Counted from the first letter of the stretch, positions 45,327 through 54,596 are shown. The stretch is 64,000 nt of DNA from Nitrosospira lacus (GCF_000355765.4 NZ_CP021106.3:2203137-2267136); one strand, 5' to 3'. The notes: generated by a model not told the origin, from the letters alone. Translations and numbers: made by a program.

Positions 45327-45905
45327 ATGATCAAGCAGGTGATGCAGGCCGGCGTACCGGTCTTTACCATCGTCATGGCGCTCTATTGCGGTGCCGCGGT
45401 TGCGCATGGAAAAGTGGCTATGGAAGAAGATACATGCATGCGCCGGCTCGGCGACAACAGCATGGTACATTTAAGTGCTTATCAGCCACAACATGAGCCA
45501 AGCGACCAGTATTGCACCGAGATACCCAAGGAAGGCAATACTTTTCTGGTGGTGGATCTCGTGGACCAGGCGCTGCGTGACATTCCGATAGGAATAAGGG
45601 TGGTAAAAGGAACCAGCGAGGTGGAAGACGAGACAGTGACGTATTTGCGTCCGAGCTATCACCCCGATGGAGTGATCAGGGGAGAAACCAGTCTGGACCA
45701 GGGACTCTACACGGTATTCATTACAGGAGAGTCTGTACCTCCCGTACATTACCAATATCCATTGCGGGTAAAGATGGTTAACTATGCGAATATTTTTCGT
45801 GCATCGATAGGGCCGCTGATAGCCATGCTGCTGTTGACCCTGTTTGCTTACAAGGTCATGAAATCGAAGCGCATGCAGAATTGGCGGTCTTCCCGCCGCT
45901 CGTAG
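45327..45905 (+). CDS. Exported single-pass membrane protein
   Basis: A 192-residue protein with an exceptionally strong ribosome binding site (AGGAGGAGGAG). The signal peptide MIKQVMQAGVPVFTIVMALY ends near residue 26. The periplasmic part has MEEDTCMRRLGDNSMVHLSA, PSDQYCTEIPKEGNTFLVVD and QALRDIPIGIRVVKG, with two conserved cysteines, then YTVFITGES and a C-terminal helix SIGPLIAMLLLTLFAYKVM with a basic tail (KSKRMQNWRSSRRS). The Ig-like or cupredoxin-like beta pattern is an inference. I recall similar unnamed proteins in methane and ammonia oxidisers and other proteobacteria, but no function. Confidence 0.75.
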   Translation: MIKQVMQAGVPVFTIVMALYCGAAVAHGKVAMEEDTCMRRLGDNSMVHLSAYQPQHEPSDQYCTEIPKEGNTFLVVDLVDQALRDIPIGIRVVKGTSEVEDETVTYLRPSYHPDGVIRGETSLDQGLYTVFITGESVPPVHYQYPLRVKMVNYANIFRASIGPLIAMLLLTLFAYKVMKSKRMQNWRSSRRS

Positions 45906-46055
45906 GCTATTGAGGGCATGCCCAACCGTTGCCATTGCGTTGCGGACTTTCGAAGTTGATCGGTCTACAATTTTAGCCGTCCCGGCGACGGAGCCGGACA
46001 GGAGCGAAATCGCGGAGCAAAACCGCAGTGTCGGCGACTGCTTGGTAAAAAGGTC

Positions 46056-46862
46056 ATGGGTAAAAAAAACAACGAAAAAAAAGCGAGCGAACCTCTGCCG
46101 GAGCTATCCAAAAAAGACTACGAGGATACGCTCTACAAACTTCAGGTTGAACTCGTCAAGCTGCAGCGGCATTTTATCAAGTGTGGCGACAAGATTCTGA
46201 TCATCTTCGAGGGACGGGACGCAGCCGGCAAAGACGGCACCATCAAGCGCATCACCCAGCATCTGAGTCCGCGCGAAACACGTGTCGTGGCGCTTGGAAA
46301 ACCTTCGGATCGGGATCGCAGTTCGTGGTATTTTCAGCGTTATACCCCATATCTGCCTGCCGCTCAGGAACTGGTATTATTCAACCGGAGCTGGTACAAC
46401 CGGGCTGGAGTAGAGCCGGTAATGGGTTTTTGCACGGATGCCGAGTATAACGAATTCATGGCCTCGGTTCCGGAGTTCGAGCATATGGTGGTCCGCTCAG
46501 GCATTAAACTCCTGAAATACTATCTCGACATCAGCAAATCAGAGCAGGCAAAACGGCTGGATGATCGGAAGAACGACCCCCTCGCGCAATGGAAGATCAG
46601 CGCGCTTGATGAATATGCGATCAAGAAATGGAAGGAATACAGTCTGGCGCGCGACAAGATGCTTGCACATACACATAATCTTACCGCCCCGTGGACAATA
46701 GCCCGCGCAAACGATAAGCAGCTGGCGCGAATCAACATTATCAAGGATCTTCTCAACCGTCTTGACTATGAGAATAAAGACGAACGCCTGGTCATGCCGG
46801 ACACACGCATCGTGATGGAGTTTAAAGTCTCCTTTATCGAAGACGGCGTGCTGGAGCCATAA
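46056..46862 (+). CDS. ppk2: Polyphosphate kinase 2
   Basis: A 268-residue class I PPK2, which transfers phosphate between polyphosphate and nucleoside di- or monophosphates. ILIIFEGRDAAGKDGTIKRI is the Walker A (about residue 56), LGKPSDRDRSSWYFQRY the lid region, VLFNRSWYNRAGVEPVMGFC the Walker B signature, and LLKYYLDISKSEQAKRL the helical end. AAAGG precedes the ATG. It stands alone, about 150 bases after the exported-protein gene; class I members often favour ADP or GDP as acceptor. Confidence 0.95.
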   Translation: MGKKNNEKKASEPLPELSKKDYEDTLYKLQVELVKLQRHFIKCGDKILIIFEGRDAAGKDGTIKRITQHLSPRETRVVALGKPSDRDRSSWYFQRYTPYLPAAQELVLFNRSWYNRAGVEPVMGFCTDAEYNEFMASVPEFEHMVVRSGIKLLKYYLDISKSEQAKRLDDRKNDPLAQWKISALDEYAIKKWKEYSLARDKMLAHTHNLTAPWTIARANDKQLARINIIKDLLNRLDYENKDERLVMPDTRIVMEFKVSFIEDGVLEP

Positions 46863-47255
46863 TGAAATCTCAATCCGGCGGTTGAGCACTTACTCACAGG
46901 GTGGAGTGCAGCGTTGCGACTCGCCCTGTACCCCAAAAACCGCACATCCCGCCTCGTCCAACCACAGGATTCAGGTGAAACCATGGTCAAACCGGGGCCT
47001 TTTCATGGTACCGGTGACACCCGAGGGCAATTCATCCCTCCTTCCTTGAGTAATATCGGGCGCCGCCCCCAGCCGATGGATTAATGCAACAACGTTGCGT
47101 TGATGATAATCTACCGATACGGCGGTGAACCATACAAGTGGAAAGCGATATTGGATGCGCCCAAAGCTTACCATTGCCGGTTTGGGCCTGGATTCCATGT
47201 CAGGCCGGAAATGGCGAAACCCATGGCCATACTATTATTTGAAGCGGGGCGAAAA
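46863..47255. other. Intergenic region upstream of the Zrg-like operon
   Basis: About 390 bases with no supported gene; open frames on both strands lack ribosome binding sites. The stretch TGCAACAACGTTGCGTTGAT near 47083 contains a small palindrome (GCAACAACGTTGC) and lies 165 bases before the DUF2796 start. A Zur operator would be expected if the operon is zinc-regulated, but I cannot recognise a consensus one. Confidence 0.35.
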
Positions 47256-47879
47256 ATGAAGCAGGTATTCCATTTTCCAGGTCAGGCAATTCTCGCTGCC
47301 GTTATTGTAGTTGAATCCGCATTCCCCGTTTGGGCGCACGAGCCCGGTGCTCATGTACATGGCCGCGCCGCGCTGGAAATCGCTATCGACGGTGCGATGG
47401 TGCAGATCAACCTGAATAGCCCGCTGGATAATCTTTTGAGATTCGAGCATGCCCCGAGAAACGAAAAGGAACGTCAGACCGTCAAGGCCATGGCATCGAA
47501 GTTTAATCAGGCTGATAGCTTTTTCATTTTTACGCCGGCGGCTCGGTGCCGGGTAGAATCGACTCATCTGGCTTCACCTGTGCTTTCTCCGGATTTACTG
47601 GCAACCGCCTCTCAGGCTGGCAAAAGCGCTGACAAAAATGCCGGCAAAAACAGCGGTGCATCCGAGACTTCCCCATCAGCCTCGTCCGCCACCGATGGGC
47701 ATGCCGAGCTGGAGGCCACCTGGCAATACCAGTGCGCGAAGCCACAGGCCCTGCAAGGCGTCGAGGTGAGACTATTCCAAATGTTTCCCCGCCTGCAACG
47801 CCTCGATGCCGCCGTAGCGGGCCCCAAGGGACAGTCGAGCGCAAAGCTATCGCCTGAATCCCCCCGGTTGAAGTGGTAG
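47256..47879 (+). CDS. DUF2796 (ZrgA-like) exported protein
   Basis: A 207-residue periplasmic protein starting MKQVFHFPGQAILAAVIVVE at 47256. The signal peptide ends near residue 29 and the mature protein begins with a His-rich patch AHEPGAHVHGRAALEIAIDG, a likely metal site. DNLLRFEHAPRNEKERQTV and AELEATWQYQCAKPQALQGV are family landmarks, and LFQMFPRLQRLDA is the closing motif. In the Vibrio cholerae Zrg locus a DUF2796 protein (ZrgA) heads a zinc-regulated ABC transporter operon. A low-complexity Lys/Ala/Ser insert spans about residues 115-150. First gene of a five-gene run, 19 bases before the ABC ATPase. Confidence 0.85.
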   Translation: MKQVFHFPGQAILAAVIVVESAFPVWAHEPGAHVHGRAALEIAIDGAMVQINLNSPLDNLLRFEHAPRNEKERQTVKAMASKFNQADSFFIFTPAARCRVESTHLASPVLSPDLLATASQAGKSADKNAGKNSGASETSPSASSATDGHAELEATWQYQCAKPQALQGVEVRLFQMFPRLQRLDAAVAGPKGQSSAKLSPESPRLKW

Positions 47880-47898
47880 TACAGGGAGTGATCAGAAC

Positions 47899-48600
47899 AT
47901 GAGCCCGTTTGTGATCGACATTCAAAATCTGGTTTTCCAATGGCCGGGCAAGCATGGCTTCCGCCTATCGATCCCCCAATTTCTAGTGAGGCGTGGGGAA
48001 CGTGTTTTTCTGCAAGGTGCGAGCGGTAGCGGCAAGAGTACCCTGCTGAGCCTGCTGGGCGGCGTGCTGCTGCCGCAGCCCTGCCATCTGCGCGTTCTCG
48101 ATACCGACCTGACGGCGCTCACATCCAGTGCCCGCGACCGGTTCCGCGTGGATCATATCGGTTTCCTGTTTCAACAGTTTAACCTGGTGCCTTATTTATC
48201 CATGCGCGAGAACGTGCTTCTGCCCTGCCGGTTTTCCCAGCGCAGGCGGTGGCAAGCGCTTAAATCAGCCGCCTCGCTCGAACAATCGGCGGACCGGCTG
48301 CTGGGTCAATTGGGGCTGGATATGAACTTGGCACGACAACCCGTAACGGCATTATCGGTCGGTCAGCAGCAGCGTGTGGCGGCCGCCCGGGCGCTAATTG
48401 GCCACCCCGAGCTGATCATTGCCGATGAGCCGACTTCCTCGCTGGATGCGGCCCGGCAGGCGGAATTTCTTGATCTTCTGCTGGGCCGCTGCGATGATGA
48501 GAATGTCACGCTGATTTTTGTCAGCCATGACCAGCGACTGGGGTCGCATTTCAGCCGCACCGTCGATTTGCATGAATTGTGCGAAACAGCAACCCTCTGA
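47899..48600 (+). CDS. ABC transporter ATP-binding protein (MacB/LolD type)
   Basis: A 233-residue ATPase. GERVFLQGASGSGKSTLLSL is the Walker A (about residue 35), IGFLFQQFNLVPYLSMRENV the Q-loop region, ALSVGQQQRVAAARALIGHP the signature (LSVGQ, a variant of LSGGQ), PELIIADEPTSSLD the Walker B, and FVSHDQRL the switch His. This class pairs with FtsX-type permeases as a mechanotransmission-like system. It should serve the permease at 49740 and the exported proteins of the operon. A Val replaces the usual first Gly of the signature. Confidence 0.93.
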   Translation: MSPFVIDIQNLVFQWPGKHGFRLSIPQFLVRRGERVFLQGASGSGKSTLLSLLGGVLLPQPCHLRVLDTDLTALTSSARDRFRVDHIGFLFQQFNLVPYLSMRENVLLPCRFSQRRRWQALKSAASLEQSADRLLGQLGLDMNLARQPVTALSVGQQQRVAAARALIGHPELIIADEPTSSLDAARQAEFLDLLLGRCDDENVTLIFVSHDQRLGSHFSRTVDLHELCETATL

Positions 48601-48620
48601 CCAATCGAATGGAGAAAAAA

Positions 48621-49637
48621 ATGTCACTATCACATACTCGTAAGGTGCTGGCTATAACTGCTGTATTGGGTGTATTGATTAGCGCTGAGGGTACCGCGGG
48701 CGTTGATGCGATCATTAAAATTGATGGTTCCAGCACCATGTATCCCATCACCGAAGCGGTGGCAAAAAAATTCGAGGCAGCCCAAAAAGGCGCAATCAAG
48801 GTAACAGTCGCCATCTCGGGTACCGGCGGCGGTTTCATGAAATTCTGCGGTGGTGAGATAGACATCGTCAATGCCTCTCGCCCCATTCAGAGAAAGGAGA
48901 TGAAGGCTTGCAGCAAGGCCGGTGTGAAGTACGTCGAATTGCCGGTGGCATTTGATGCATTAACCGTGGTGGTGAATCCGGGCAATACCTGGAGCAGAAC
49001 CATGACTGTCGCGGAATTGAAGAAAATGTGGGAACCCGCCGCTCAGGGCAAAATTACCAAGTGGAACCAGGTGAACCCGGCATGGCCTGATGAGAAATTC
49101 AAGCTCTATGGCGCAGGCCGGGATTCCGGCACGCTCGATTACTTCACGCTGGCGATTGTCGGCAAGGAAAAATCCCGCCGTAGCGATTTTACGGCATCCG
49201 CGGACGACAACGTACTGGTGCAGGGCGTGGCGAACAACAGGAACGCGCTGGGGTTCTTCGGCTTTGGATACTATATGGAAAACCAGGACAGGGTCACCGC
49301 TGTCGCGGTGGATGATGGGAGAAACGGTGGCGTCATTCCCTCCGTTGAAACGGTGGAAGACGGCACCTATCAGCCTTTGTCCCGTCCCATTTTTATCTAT
49401 GTGAACATGAAGGCCGCGGAGAAGCCCGAACTTCAGGAATTTGTCGCGTTCTATATGAAAAACGCATCCGCTCTGGTAAAAGGATCCCAATATTTCCCGC
49501 TGCCCCCCAGAGCTTACGCCGCCAACATGGAATTCTTCAAGACGAAGCGATTGGGGACGGTATTTGATGGCTTTTTGCCAGTGGGCCTTACTATCGACGA
49601 CTTGCTCCAGCGAGAAGCCCGTTTTTATGAAAATTGA
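48621..49637 (+). CDS. PstS-like phosphate-binding protein
   Basis: A 338-residue periplasmic solute-binding protein starting MSLSHTRKVLAITAVLGVLI (GGAG 6 bases upstream). After the signal peptide, IIKIDGSSTMYPITEAVAKK and VAISGTGGGFMKFCGGEIDI give the phosphate-binding loops of the PstS family; VVNPGNTWSRTMTVAELKKM, GAGRDSGTLDYFTLAIVGKE and VANNRNALGFFGFGYYM close the site. It lies inside the ABC operon, 20 bases after the ATPase and 102 bases before the permease, with no pstCAB genes. A PstS-like binder paired with an FtsX-type system is unusual. Phosphate, sulfate-like or other oxyanion is the likely ligand. Confidence 0.9.
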   Translation: MSLSHTRKVLAITAVLGVLISAEGTAGVDAIIKIDGSSTMYPITEAVAKKFEAAQKGAIKVTVAISGTGGGFMKFCGGEIDIVNASRPIQRKEMKACSKAGVKYVELPVAFDALTVVVNPGNTWSRTMTVAELKKMWEPAAQGKITKWNQVNPAWPDEKFKLYGAGRDSGTLDYFTLAIVGKEKSRRSDFTASADDNVLVQGVANNRNALGFFGFGYYMENQDRVTAVAVDDGRNGGVIPSVETVEDGTYQPLSRPIFIYVNMKAAEKPELQEFVAFYMKNASALVKGSQYFPLPPRAYAANMEFFKTKRLGTVFDGFLPVGLTIDDLLQREARFYEN

Positions 49638-49739
49638 TCACGGCATCGTCTTCAGTGCCAATCAGTGCCCGGAAGCCGATTCCAGCCAAGCTGACTTGTA
49701 TGGATTGTGTAAAAGTGCGAGGGGCATGGCCTGAAATCA

Positions 49740-50993
49740 TTGTTTTCCCTTGCACTTGCCAGCGCGTGGAACCGGCGTGCCACGCTGGGGTTGATGGCAA
49801 TCAGCATCGCGCTTTCGGTCATGCTGTTGTTGGGCGTCGAGCAATTGCGCACCCAGGCGCGCGACAGCTTTTCGCAGTCCATATCCGGCACCGATCTGGT
49901 GGCGGGTGCGCGCACCAGCCCCATTCAGCTCATGCTTTATGCCGTGTTCCGCTTGGGGGATGCCACCCATAATATCCGCTGGGCAAGCTTTGAGGCAATG
50001 GCGGCGCACCCGTCGGTGGCATGGGCAGTGCCGATTTCGCTGGGCGATTCACATCGGGGTTTTGCGGTAATAGGGACCACTTCCGCCTATTTCGAACATT
50101 TTCGTTATGGCGATCGCCGACTGTTGGCATTTGCGGCGGGTAAACCTTTTACGGATATTTTTGACGCGGTAATCGGGGCGGATGTTGCCGCGAAGCTTGG
50201 TTACCAGGTGGGCGACAGGATTGTGCTCAATCATGGTGCCAAAGGCATCGGATTGACTGAGCATGCCGATAAGCCTTTCACCGTAAGTGGCATTCTCAAG
50301 CGGACCGGCCTGCCGGTGGATCGCAGCGTTCATGTTGGTCTTGAGGCTATCGAAGCCATTCATCTCGACTGGCAGGGAGGCGCTCCGATGCCCGGAGTAT
50401 CCATTCCGGCGGAATATGTGCGTAAATTCGATCTGGCTCCAAAGGAAATTACGGCGGCACTCATTGGGCTGAAAAGCCGTGCGGGTGTTTTCCAGATGCA
50501 GCGGTTCATTAATCAGTACAAGGGGGAACCTTTGCTGGCTGTGCTCCCCGGCGTGGCGCTGGATGAGCTGTGGTCCATAGTCAGCATTGTTGAGCAGTCG
50601 CTGCTGGCCATTTCCGTACTGGTGGTCGCGGTAGGCCTGAGCGGTTTGGTGGCAGTTGTGCTGGCCGGCTTGGGCGAACGCAGGCGCGAACTGGCGATTC
50701 TGCGCTCGGTCGGCGCCGGTCCGCGTGTGGTTTTCCTGCTGCTGGCTATCGAGGGGCTGATGGTGGTCATGGCCGGTGCGTTGCTGGGCGTGCTGGGATT
50801 GACAGTGCTCAGCCTGTTTGCAGCCCCCGTTCTGGAGGCGCATCTGGGTATTTCGCTGGCGGCGGGTATGCTATCGGCCGCGTCGTGGCAGCTACTGTTA
50901 CTCGTCATGATAACGGGATTTCTGGTCAGCCTCATACCCGGTTATCGCGCCTACCGGTTATCCTTGACTGATGGTTTAACGCCAAGATTGTGA
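49740..50993 (+). CDS. ABC transporter permease, FtsX/MacB type
   Basis: About 417 residues, FtsX/DUF214-like: an N-terminal helix (WNRRATLGLMAISIALSVML), a periplasmic domain of about 220 residues (SISGTDLVAGARTSPIQLML and SLGDSHRGFAVIGTTS), then three membrane helices (LLAISVLVVAVGLSGLVAVV, VFLLLAIEGLMVVMAGALLG, LLLLVMITGFLVSLIPGYRA). GERRRELAILRSVGAGPRV is the conserved cytoplasmic loop that contacts the ATPase. The start is uncertain: TTG 49740 is in frame, but CTG 49731 (three codons upstream) would give a more family-like LKSLFSLALAS and has GAGGGG nearby. It should form the exporter or extractor with the ATPase at 47899. Confidence 0.88.
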   Translation: MFSLALASAWNRRATLGLMAISIALSVMLLLGVEQLRTQARDSFSQSISGTDLVAGARTSPIQLMLYAVFRLGDATHNIRWASFEAMAAHPSVAWAVPISLGDSHRGFAVIGTTSAYFEHFRYGDRRLLAFAAGKPFTDIFDAVIGADVAAKLGYQVGDRIVLNHGAKGIGLTEHADKPFTVSGILKRTGLPVDRSVHVGLEAIEAIHLDWQGGAPMPGVSIPAEYVRKFDLAPKEITAALIGLKSRAGVFQMQRFINQYKGEPLLAVLPGVALDELWSIVSIVEQSLLAISVLVVAVGLSGLVAVVLAGLGERRRELAILRSVGAGPRVVFLLLAIEGLMVVMAGALLGVLGLTVLSLFAAPVLEAHLGISLAAGMLSAASWQLLLLVMITGFLVSLIPGYRAYRLSLTDGLTPRL

Positions 50994-51007
50994 AAAAGGA
51001 TATCAAT

Positions 51008-51640
51008 ATGACTACTGCTTACCCGCACCTGACCCCTTCCCGCTATTTCATTCTATTCTTGATCGGCTGGCTGGTTTTTGCGACGCAAACAGCGGTCGCA
51101 GCCGATCAGGATTATAAGGTTGGAGATAAATTATCAGCGCCGGGCGCAGCCAAAAATAAGCCCGCCGTGCCTTCGGCACCCACTACCGCCGGTTACAAGG
51201 AAAAAACCTGGGATGATCTGATGCCCAAGAACTGGGACCCGATGGCACCACTGAAAGGGCTGAAGCTGGACCACCTTAAAGACGGCGACCCGCGCGCCAT
51301 CGAAGCGCTGGAAAAAATACGCGTAGCCTGGAATGACGCCCCGATCGAGCCCGCGCTGGATGGCCAGCGTATCCGTATTCCCGGCTTCGTAATACCTCTG
51401 GAGCGAGCAGGCAATAAAGTCAGCGAATTCCTCCTCGTCCCCTATTTCGGGGCATGCATCCATACGCCTCCGCCACCCTCCAACCAGATCATTCATGTGC
51501 GGACATCGAAACCCCTGGCCAATATGCGCACCATGGATACGATGTGGGTGAGCGGGGTGATGCATGCCGGCAAGGTCGACACGGAAATGGGCCAGGCGGG
51601 TTATCAGTTAAAAGCTGAATGGGTCACACCTTATCCGTAA
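51008..51640 (+). CDS. DUF3299-family exported protein
   Basis: A 210-residue protein starting MTTAYPHLTPSRYFILFLIG at ATG 51008 (AAGGA 7 bases upstream); a GTG at 50990 overlapping the permease stop is an alternative. The signal peptide ends near residue 32. After a linker, WDDLMPKNWDPMAPLKGLKL begins the conserved domain, with DGQRIRIPGFVIPLER and VPYFGACIHTPPPPSNQIIH, whose Cys and His probably bind metal. DUF3299 proteins accompany DUF2796 and MacB-type ABC genes in zinc-related loci. Last gene of the operon. Confidence 0.88.
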   Translation: MTTAYPHLTPSRYFILFLIGWLVFATQTAVAADQDYKVGDKLSAPGAAKNKPAVPSAPTTAGYKEKTWDDLMPKNWDPMAPLKGLKLDHLKDGDPRAIEALEKIRVAWNDAPIEPALDGQRIRIPGFVIPLERAGNKVSEFLLVPYFGACIHTPPPPSNQIIHVRTSKPLANMRTMDTMWVSGVMHAGKVDTEMGQAGYQLKAEWVTPYP

Positions 51641-52360
51641 TAAACCTCTGAATGGGATTTTTTGGAACAGACGTTGTTCTCCATGCAAAAAGTGACAGCA
51701 GGAGATTGAGTGCTGACGTAGCGTCAGGCACATACGCTACCGTATCATCGAGCGTTACCGTTCGCCTGCCGACGATCAGAGAACTCGGATGAATACTGAA
51801 GCGGTCCTTGGCGGTGTGCCTGCGCCCATTTGATGGTATATCTTGCCGATCAATATCATGGCGCGGTCGATAGCAGTCTTGCTGGAGCCCGTCTTCATTG
51901 CCAGCGCATCGATGAGTTCTTTTGTGTCATGCCTTGAAAATTCCCCTGGTTTAAATTAATCCCCATTGGTTGAACGATAAGGCTAGCTCGATCAATTCCC
52001 TTCCTATTCTACATAAAAAGGCATTCCGGTTTCCCTGCCGTGGGAATACGCTAACAGCTTGCTGACCTTGGATTTCAACCCGCTATTATGTGAATGTTTT
52101 GGCCTGGCTTATCCCCGTTCCGCCCTGCTGCTCACATCGCGCGTTCGACTATGCGGGTTAATGGAACATCATACTTTACCTGTAATATTCTACAGCTATT
52201 CAGAGACGCCTCTGCATGATGTAATTGGATTGCCCTAACAGTTGGGTTGAGTCTGATCGACATAATTTTTATTCCCTGGCGCGAACATCGCCACGGCAAA
52301 CAGAACGAGCCAGCCTTCGCCTTCGCCCCAAGGAGCGGAAATCAAACCTGCGGAAATTAA
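51641..52360. other. Long intergenic region with gene remnants
   Basis: About 720 bases with no intact gene. The left part (51776-51940) carries a possible HU fragment, listed separately. From 51960 to 52350 the sequence is mixed, with no ribosome binding site followed by an open frame other than that of the GGDEF/EAL gene. No clear terminator follows the DUF3299 stop. Confidence 0.35.
51776..51940 (-). pseudogene. Possible remnant of an HU-like DNA-binding protein
   Basis: On the minus strand the reading KELIDALAMKTGSSKTAIDR followed by AMILIGKIYHQMGAG parallels the first 40 residues of HU (KxxLIDxIAxKxxxSKxxAxxAL). It has no ATG with a ribosome binding site at the right place, and stops after about 54 residues, well before the DNA-binding arms. 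If real it is a decayed fragment; chance resemblance is not excluded. Confidence 0.25.
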
Positions 52361-54529
52361 ATGACTACAGAAGATGATCCATCGCTGACATCGGCTGACG
52401 AGCCTCCCTTATCCAAAGGGGCGCTAGAAAAAAATCAGCAAATCCAGGGCAAGATGGAAAGTTGCGCCGCGGAGCTTTCTGACGTCAACGAAACAGCAAA
52501 AAAAGAGATGGCGGCCGGTACTGCATTGCAGCAAGTGGAAAGCACGCTGGCACGAAGCAAAAGCGTGGAAAATAAAGTGCAGGAGTGCGCTGACGACCTT
52601 CATGAACTCAATGTTGTTCTGGCCAGGGAAGTTGATACTCACGAGGAGCTTAATCGTGAATTAATGGAAACCGGGCGGAAACTATCCACTACACAAAATA
52701 TCTTATCCAAAACGCAGGACGATTTGGCTATTGCGCACGAGGTAGGGGTGGAAGCGAATGCGTTGCTGATGCGTTCCGAAGAAATACACACGGAACTCCG
52801 CCGAGATATTACGAAAGGCCAGGTTGCTGAAGCGAGGCTCTTTGAAGAGAAGGAGTCCTTGCGCATTACGCTGAGCTGCATTGGGGATGCCGTTATCACA
52901 ACGGATATTTCCGGAAAAGTGACTTATTTAAATCTTGCGGCTGAAACGATGACCGGTTGGACTTCACAGCAGGCGAAAGGTCTTCCGTTGCCGGATGTGT
53001 TTCACATCGTCAATTCACAAACCAATGAATCTGCGCCCAACCCCGTGGAGCGGGTTCTCCGGGAAAAGCAACCGGTGGGCTTGGTTCTGCATACGCTTTT
53101 GACACACCGAAGCGCCACCTCTTTTCTTATTGAAGACTCGGCTACGCCGATACGGGATCAACATGGCGACCTCATAGGCGCCGTGCTGGTATTCCATGAT
53201 ATTACTCATGCGCAAAAAATGGCGACGCAGATGACTTACCAGGCATCCCATGACGCGTTGACCGGTCTCATTAACCGGCACGAGTTCGAGCGGCGCCTGG
53301 AGCACGCACTACAGACGGGCAAACAGGATGCCAAGCAGCATACGTTGCTGTATCTCGATCTCGATCAGTTCAAGATCGTGAACGATACGTGTAGTCACTT
53401 GGCCGGCGACGAGCTGCTAAGACAGTTGACCAGCGTACTGCAAACCATGCTCCGCAGCAACGATACGTTGGCTCGCCTGGGCGGGGATGAGTTTGGCGTA
53501 TTGTTGGAAAGTTGCCCGACGGAACCTGCGCTTCGCATGGCCGATCTATTACGACAGACGGTGCAGGAGTTTCATTTCGTCTGGAAAAACAAAGTGTTTC
53601 AGCTCGGCGCAAGTATCGGATTGATTACCTTCGGCAATGACAAGGAAGAACTCACCGATATTCTACGCATGGCGCACGCAGCTTGCCATCTTGCCAAGGA
53701 CAAAGGGCGCAATCGCGTACAGATCTATACGTCGGAAAACAAAGAGCTTGCACAACGCCACAGTGAAATGGAATGGGTTGGGCGTATTCAGAAAGCGCTG
53801 AAAGAGAAGCGTTTCGTGCTGTACTCGCAAAAAATATTGCAGCTGGGAAATGACGTCAAGAATGGCAACCATTATGAAATGCTGTTGCGCATGAGGGACG
53901 AGGAAGGAACACTGGTGCCGCCAATGGCCTTTATCCCGGCTGCCGAGCGTTACGGCCTGATGTGCCGGCTCGATCGTTGGGTAATTGCTACCGCATTTGC
54001 ACAGTATGAAGGACGCCATCCACCCGGTAGCGCCATGGGCACCTGCGCCATTAATCTATCCGCCGCATCCATCTGCGATGAAAATTTTCATGAATTCGTG
54101 GTGGCGCAGTTCGATCTATATAAAGTTCCACCTGGCGGGATCTGTTTCGAGATCACGGAGACATCGGCGATTGCCAATCTGGCCCAGGCAGCGATATTGA
54201 TTCGCAAATTAAAAGCCCTGGGCTGTCGTTTTTCTCTGGACGATTTTGGAAGCGGCATGTCCTCGTTCACTTATCTCAAACACTTGCCCGTCGATTATCT
54301 AAAAATTGATGGCGGTTTCGTGAAGGATATGATGGATGACCCTATTGACCGCGCAATGGTTGAAGCCATCAACCACATAGGGCATGTGATGCATATCGAG
54401 ACGATCGCGGAGTTTGTGGAGAACAACGCAATTCTGGAGGCACTGCGAACGATGGGCGTGGATTATGCGCAAGGGTATGGCGTCGAAAAACCGCGATTAA
54501 GCGAGTTTCCAATACTACCATCTATTTAA
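52361..54529 (+). CDS. PAS-GGDEF-EAL cyclic-di-GMP protein
   Basis: A 722-residue signalling protein. Residues about 20-165 are a coiled coil (LEKNQQIQGKMESCAAELSD and similar); about 170-295 a PAS domain (DAVITTDISGKVTYLNLAAE); about 300-470 a GGDEF domain with intact LARLGGDEFGVLL (374-378), which makes cyclic-di-GMP; about 480-720 an EAL domain, where EAL reads EMLLR (E506), with INLSAASI, EITETSAI, DDFGSGMSSFTYLK and YLKIDGGFVKDM, which carry the metal and catalytic residues. No membrane segment or signal peptide, so cytoplasmic. Both activities look possible. GGAGCGG-type purines precede the ATG. It may link a redox or light signal to EPS production, which fits the PEP-CTERM setting (inference). 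Confidence 0.94.
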   Translation: MTTEDDPSLTSADEPPLSKGALEKNQQIQGKMESCAAELSDVNETAKKEMAAGTALQQVESTLARSKSVENKVQECADDLHELNVVLAREVDTHEELNRELMETGRKLSTTQNILSKTQDDLAIAHEVGVEANALLMRSEEIHTELRRDITKGQVAEARLFEEKESLRITLSCIGDAVITTDISGKVTYLNLAAETMTGWTSQQAKGLPLPDVFHIVNSQTNESAPNPVERVLREKQPVGLVLHTLLTHRSATSFLIEDSATPIRDQHGDLIGAVLVFHDITHAQKMATQMTYQASHDALTGLINRHEFERRLEHALQTGKQDAKQHTLLYLDLDQFKIVNDTCSHLAGDELLRQLTSVLQTMLRSNDTLARLGGDEFGVLLESCPTEPALRMADLLRQTVQEFHFVWKNKVFQLGASIGLITFGNDKEELTDILRMAHAACHLAKDKGRNRVQIYTSENKELAQRHSEMEWVGRIQKALKEKRFVLYSQKILQLGNDVKNGNHYEMLLRMRDEEGTLVPPMAFIPAAERYGLMCRLDRWVIATAFAQYEGRHPPGSAMGTCAINLSAASICDENFHEFVVAQFDLYKVPPGGICFEITETSAIANLAQAAILIRKLKALGCRFSLDDFGSGMSSFTYLKHLPVDYLKIDGGFVKDMMDDPIDRAMVEAINHIGHVMHIETIAEFVENNAILEALRTMGVDYAQGYGVEKPRLSEFPILPSI

Positions 54530-54596
54530 TCCCCCTCACCACTGAGTCTAGTCCCGCCAGCGGCTTGCCCCGCATAGCGGAGCTTTCACATCCGGG

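Noticed and set aside
47083-47100. Zur operator before the Zrg-like operon
   Set aside because: Only a short palindrome (GCAACAACGTTGC), not a recognisable Zur consensus.
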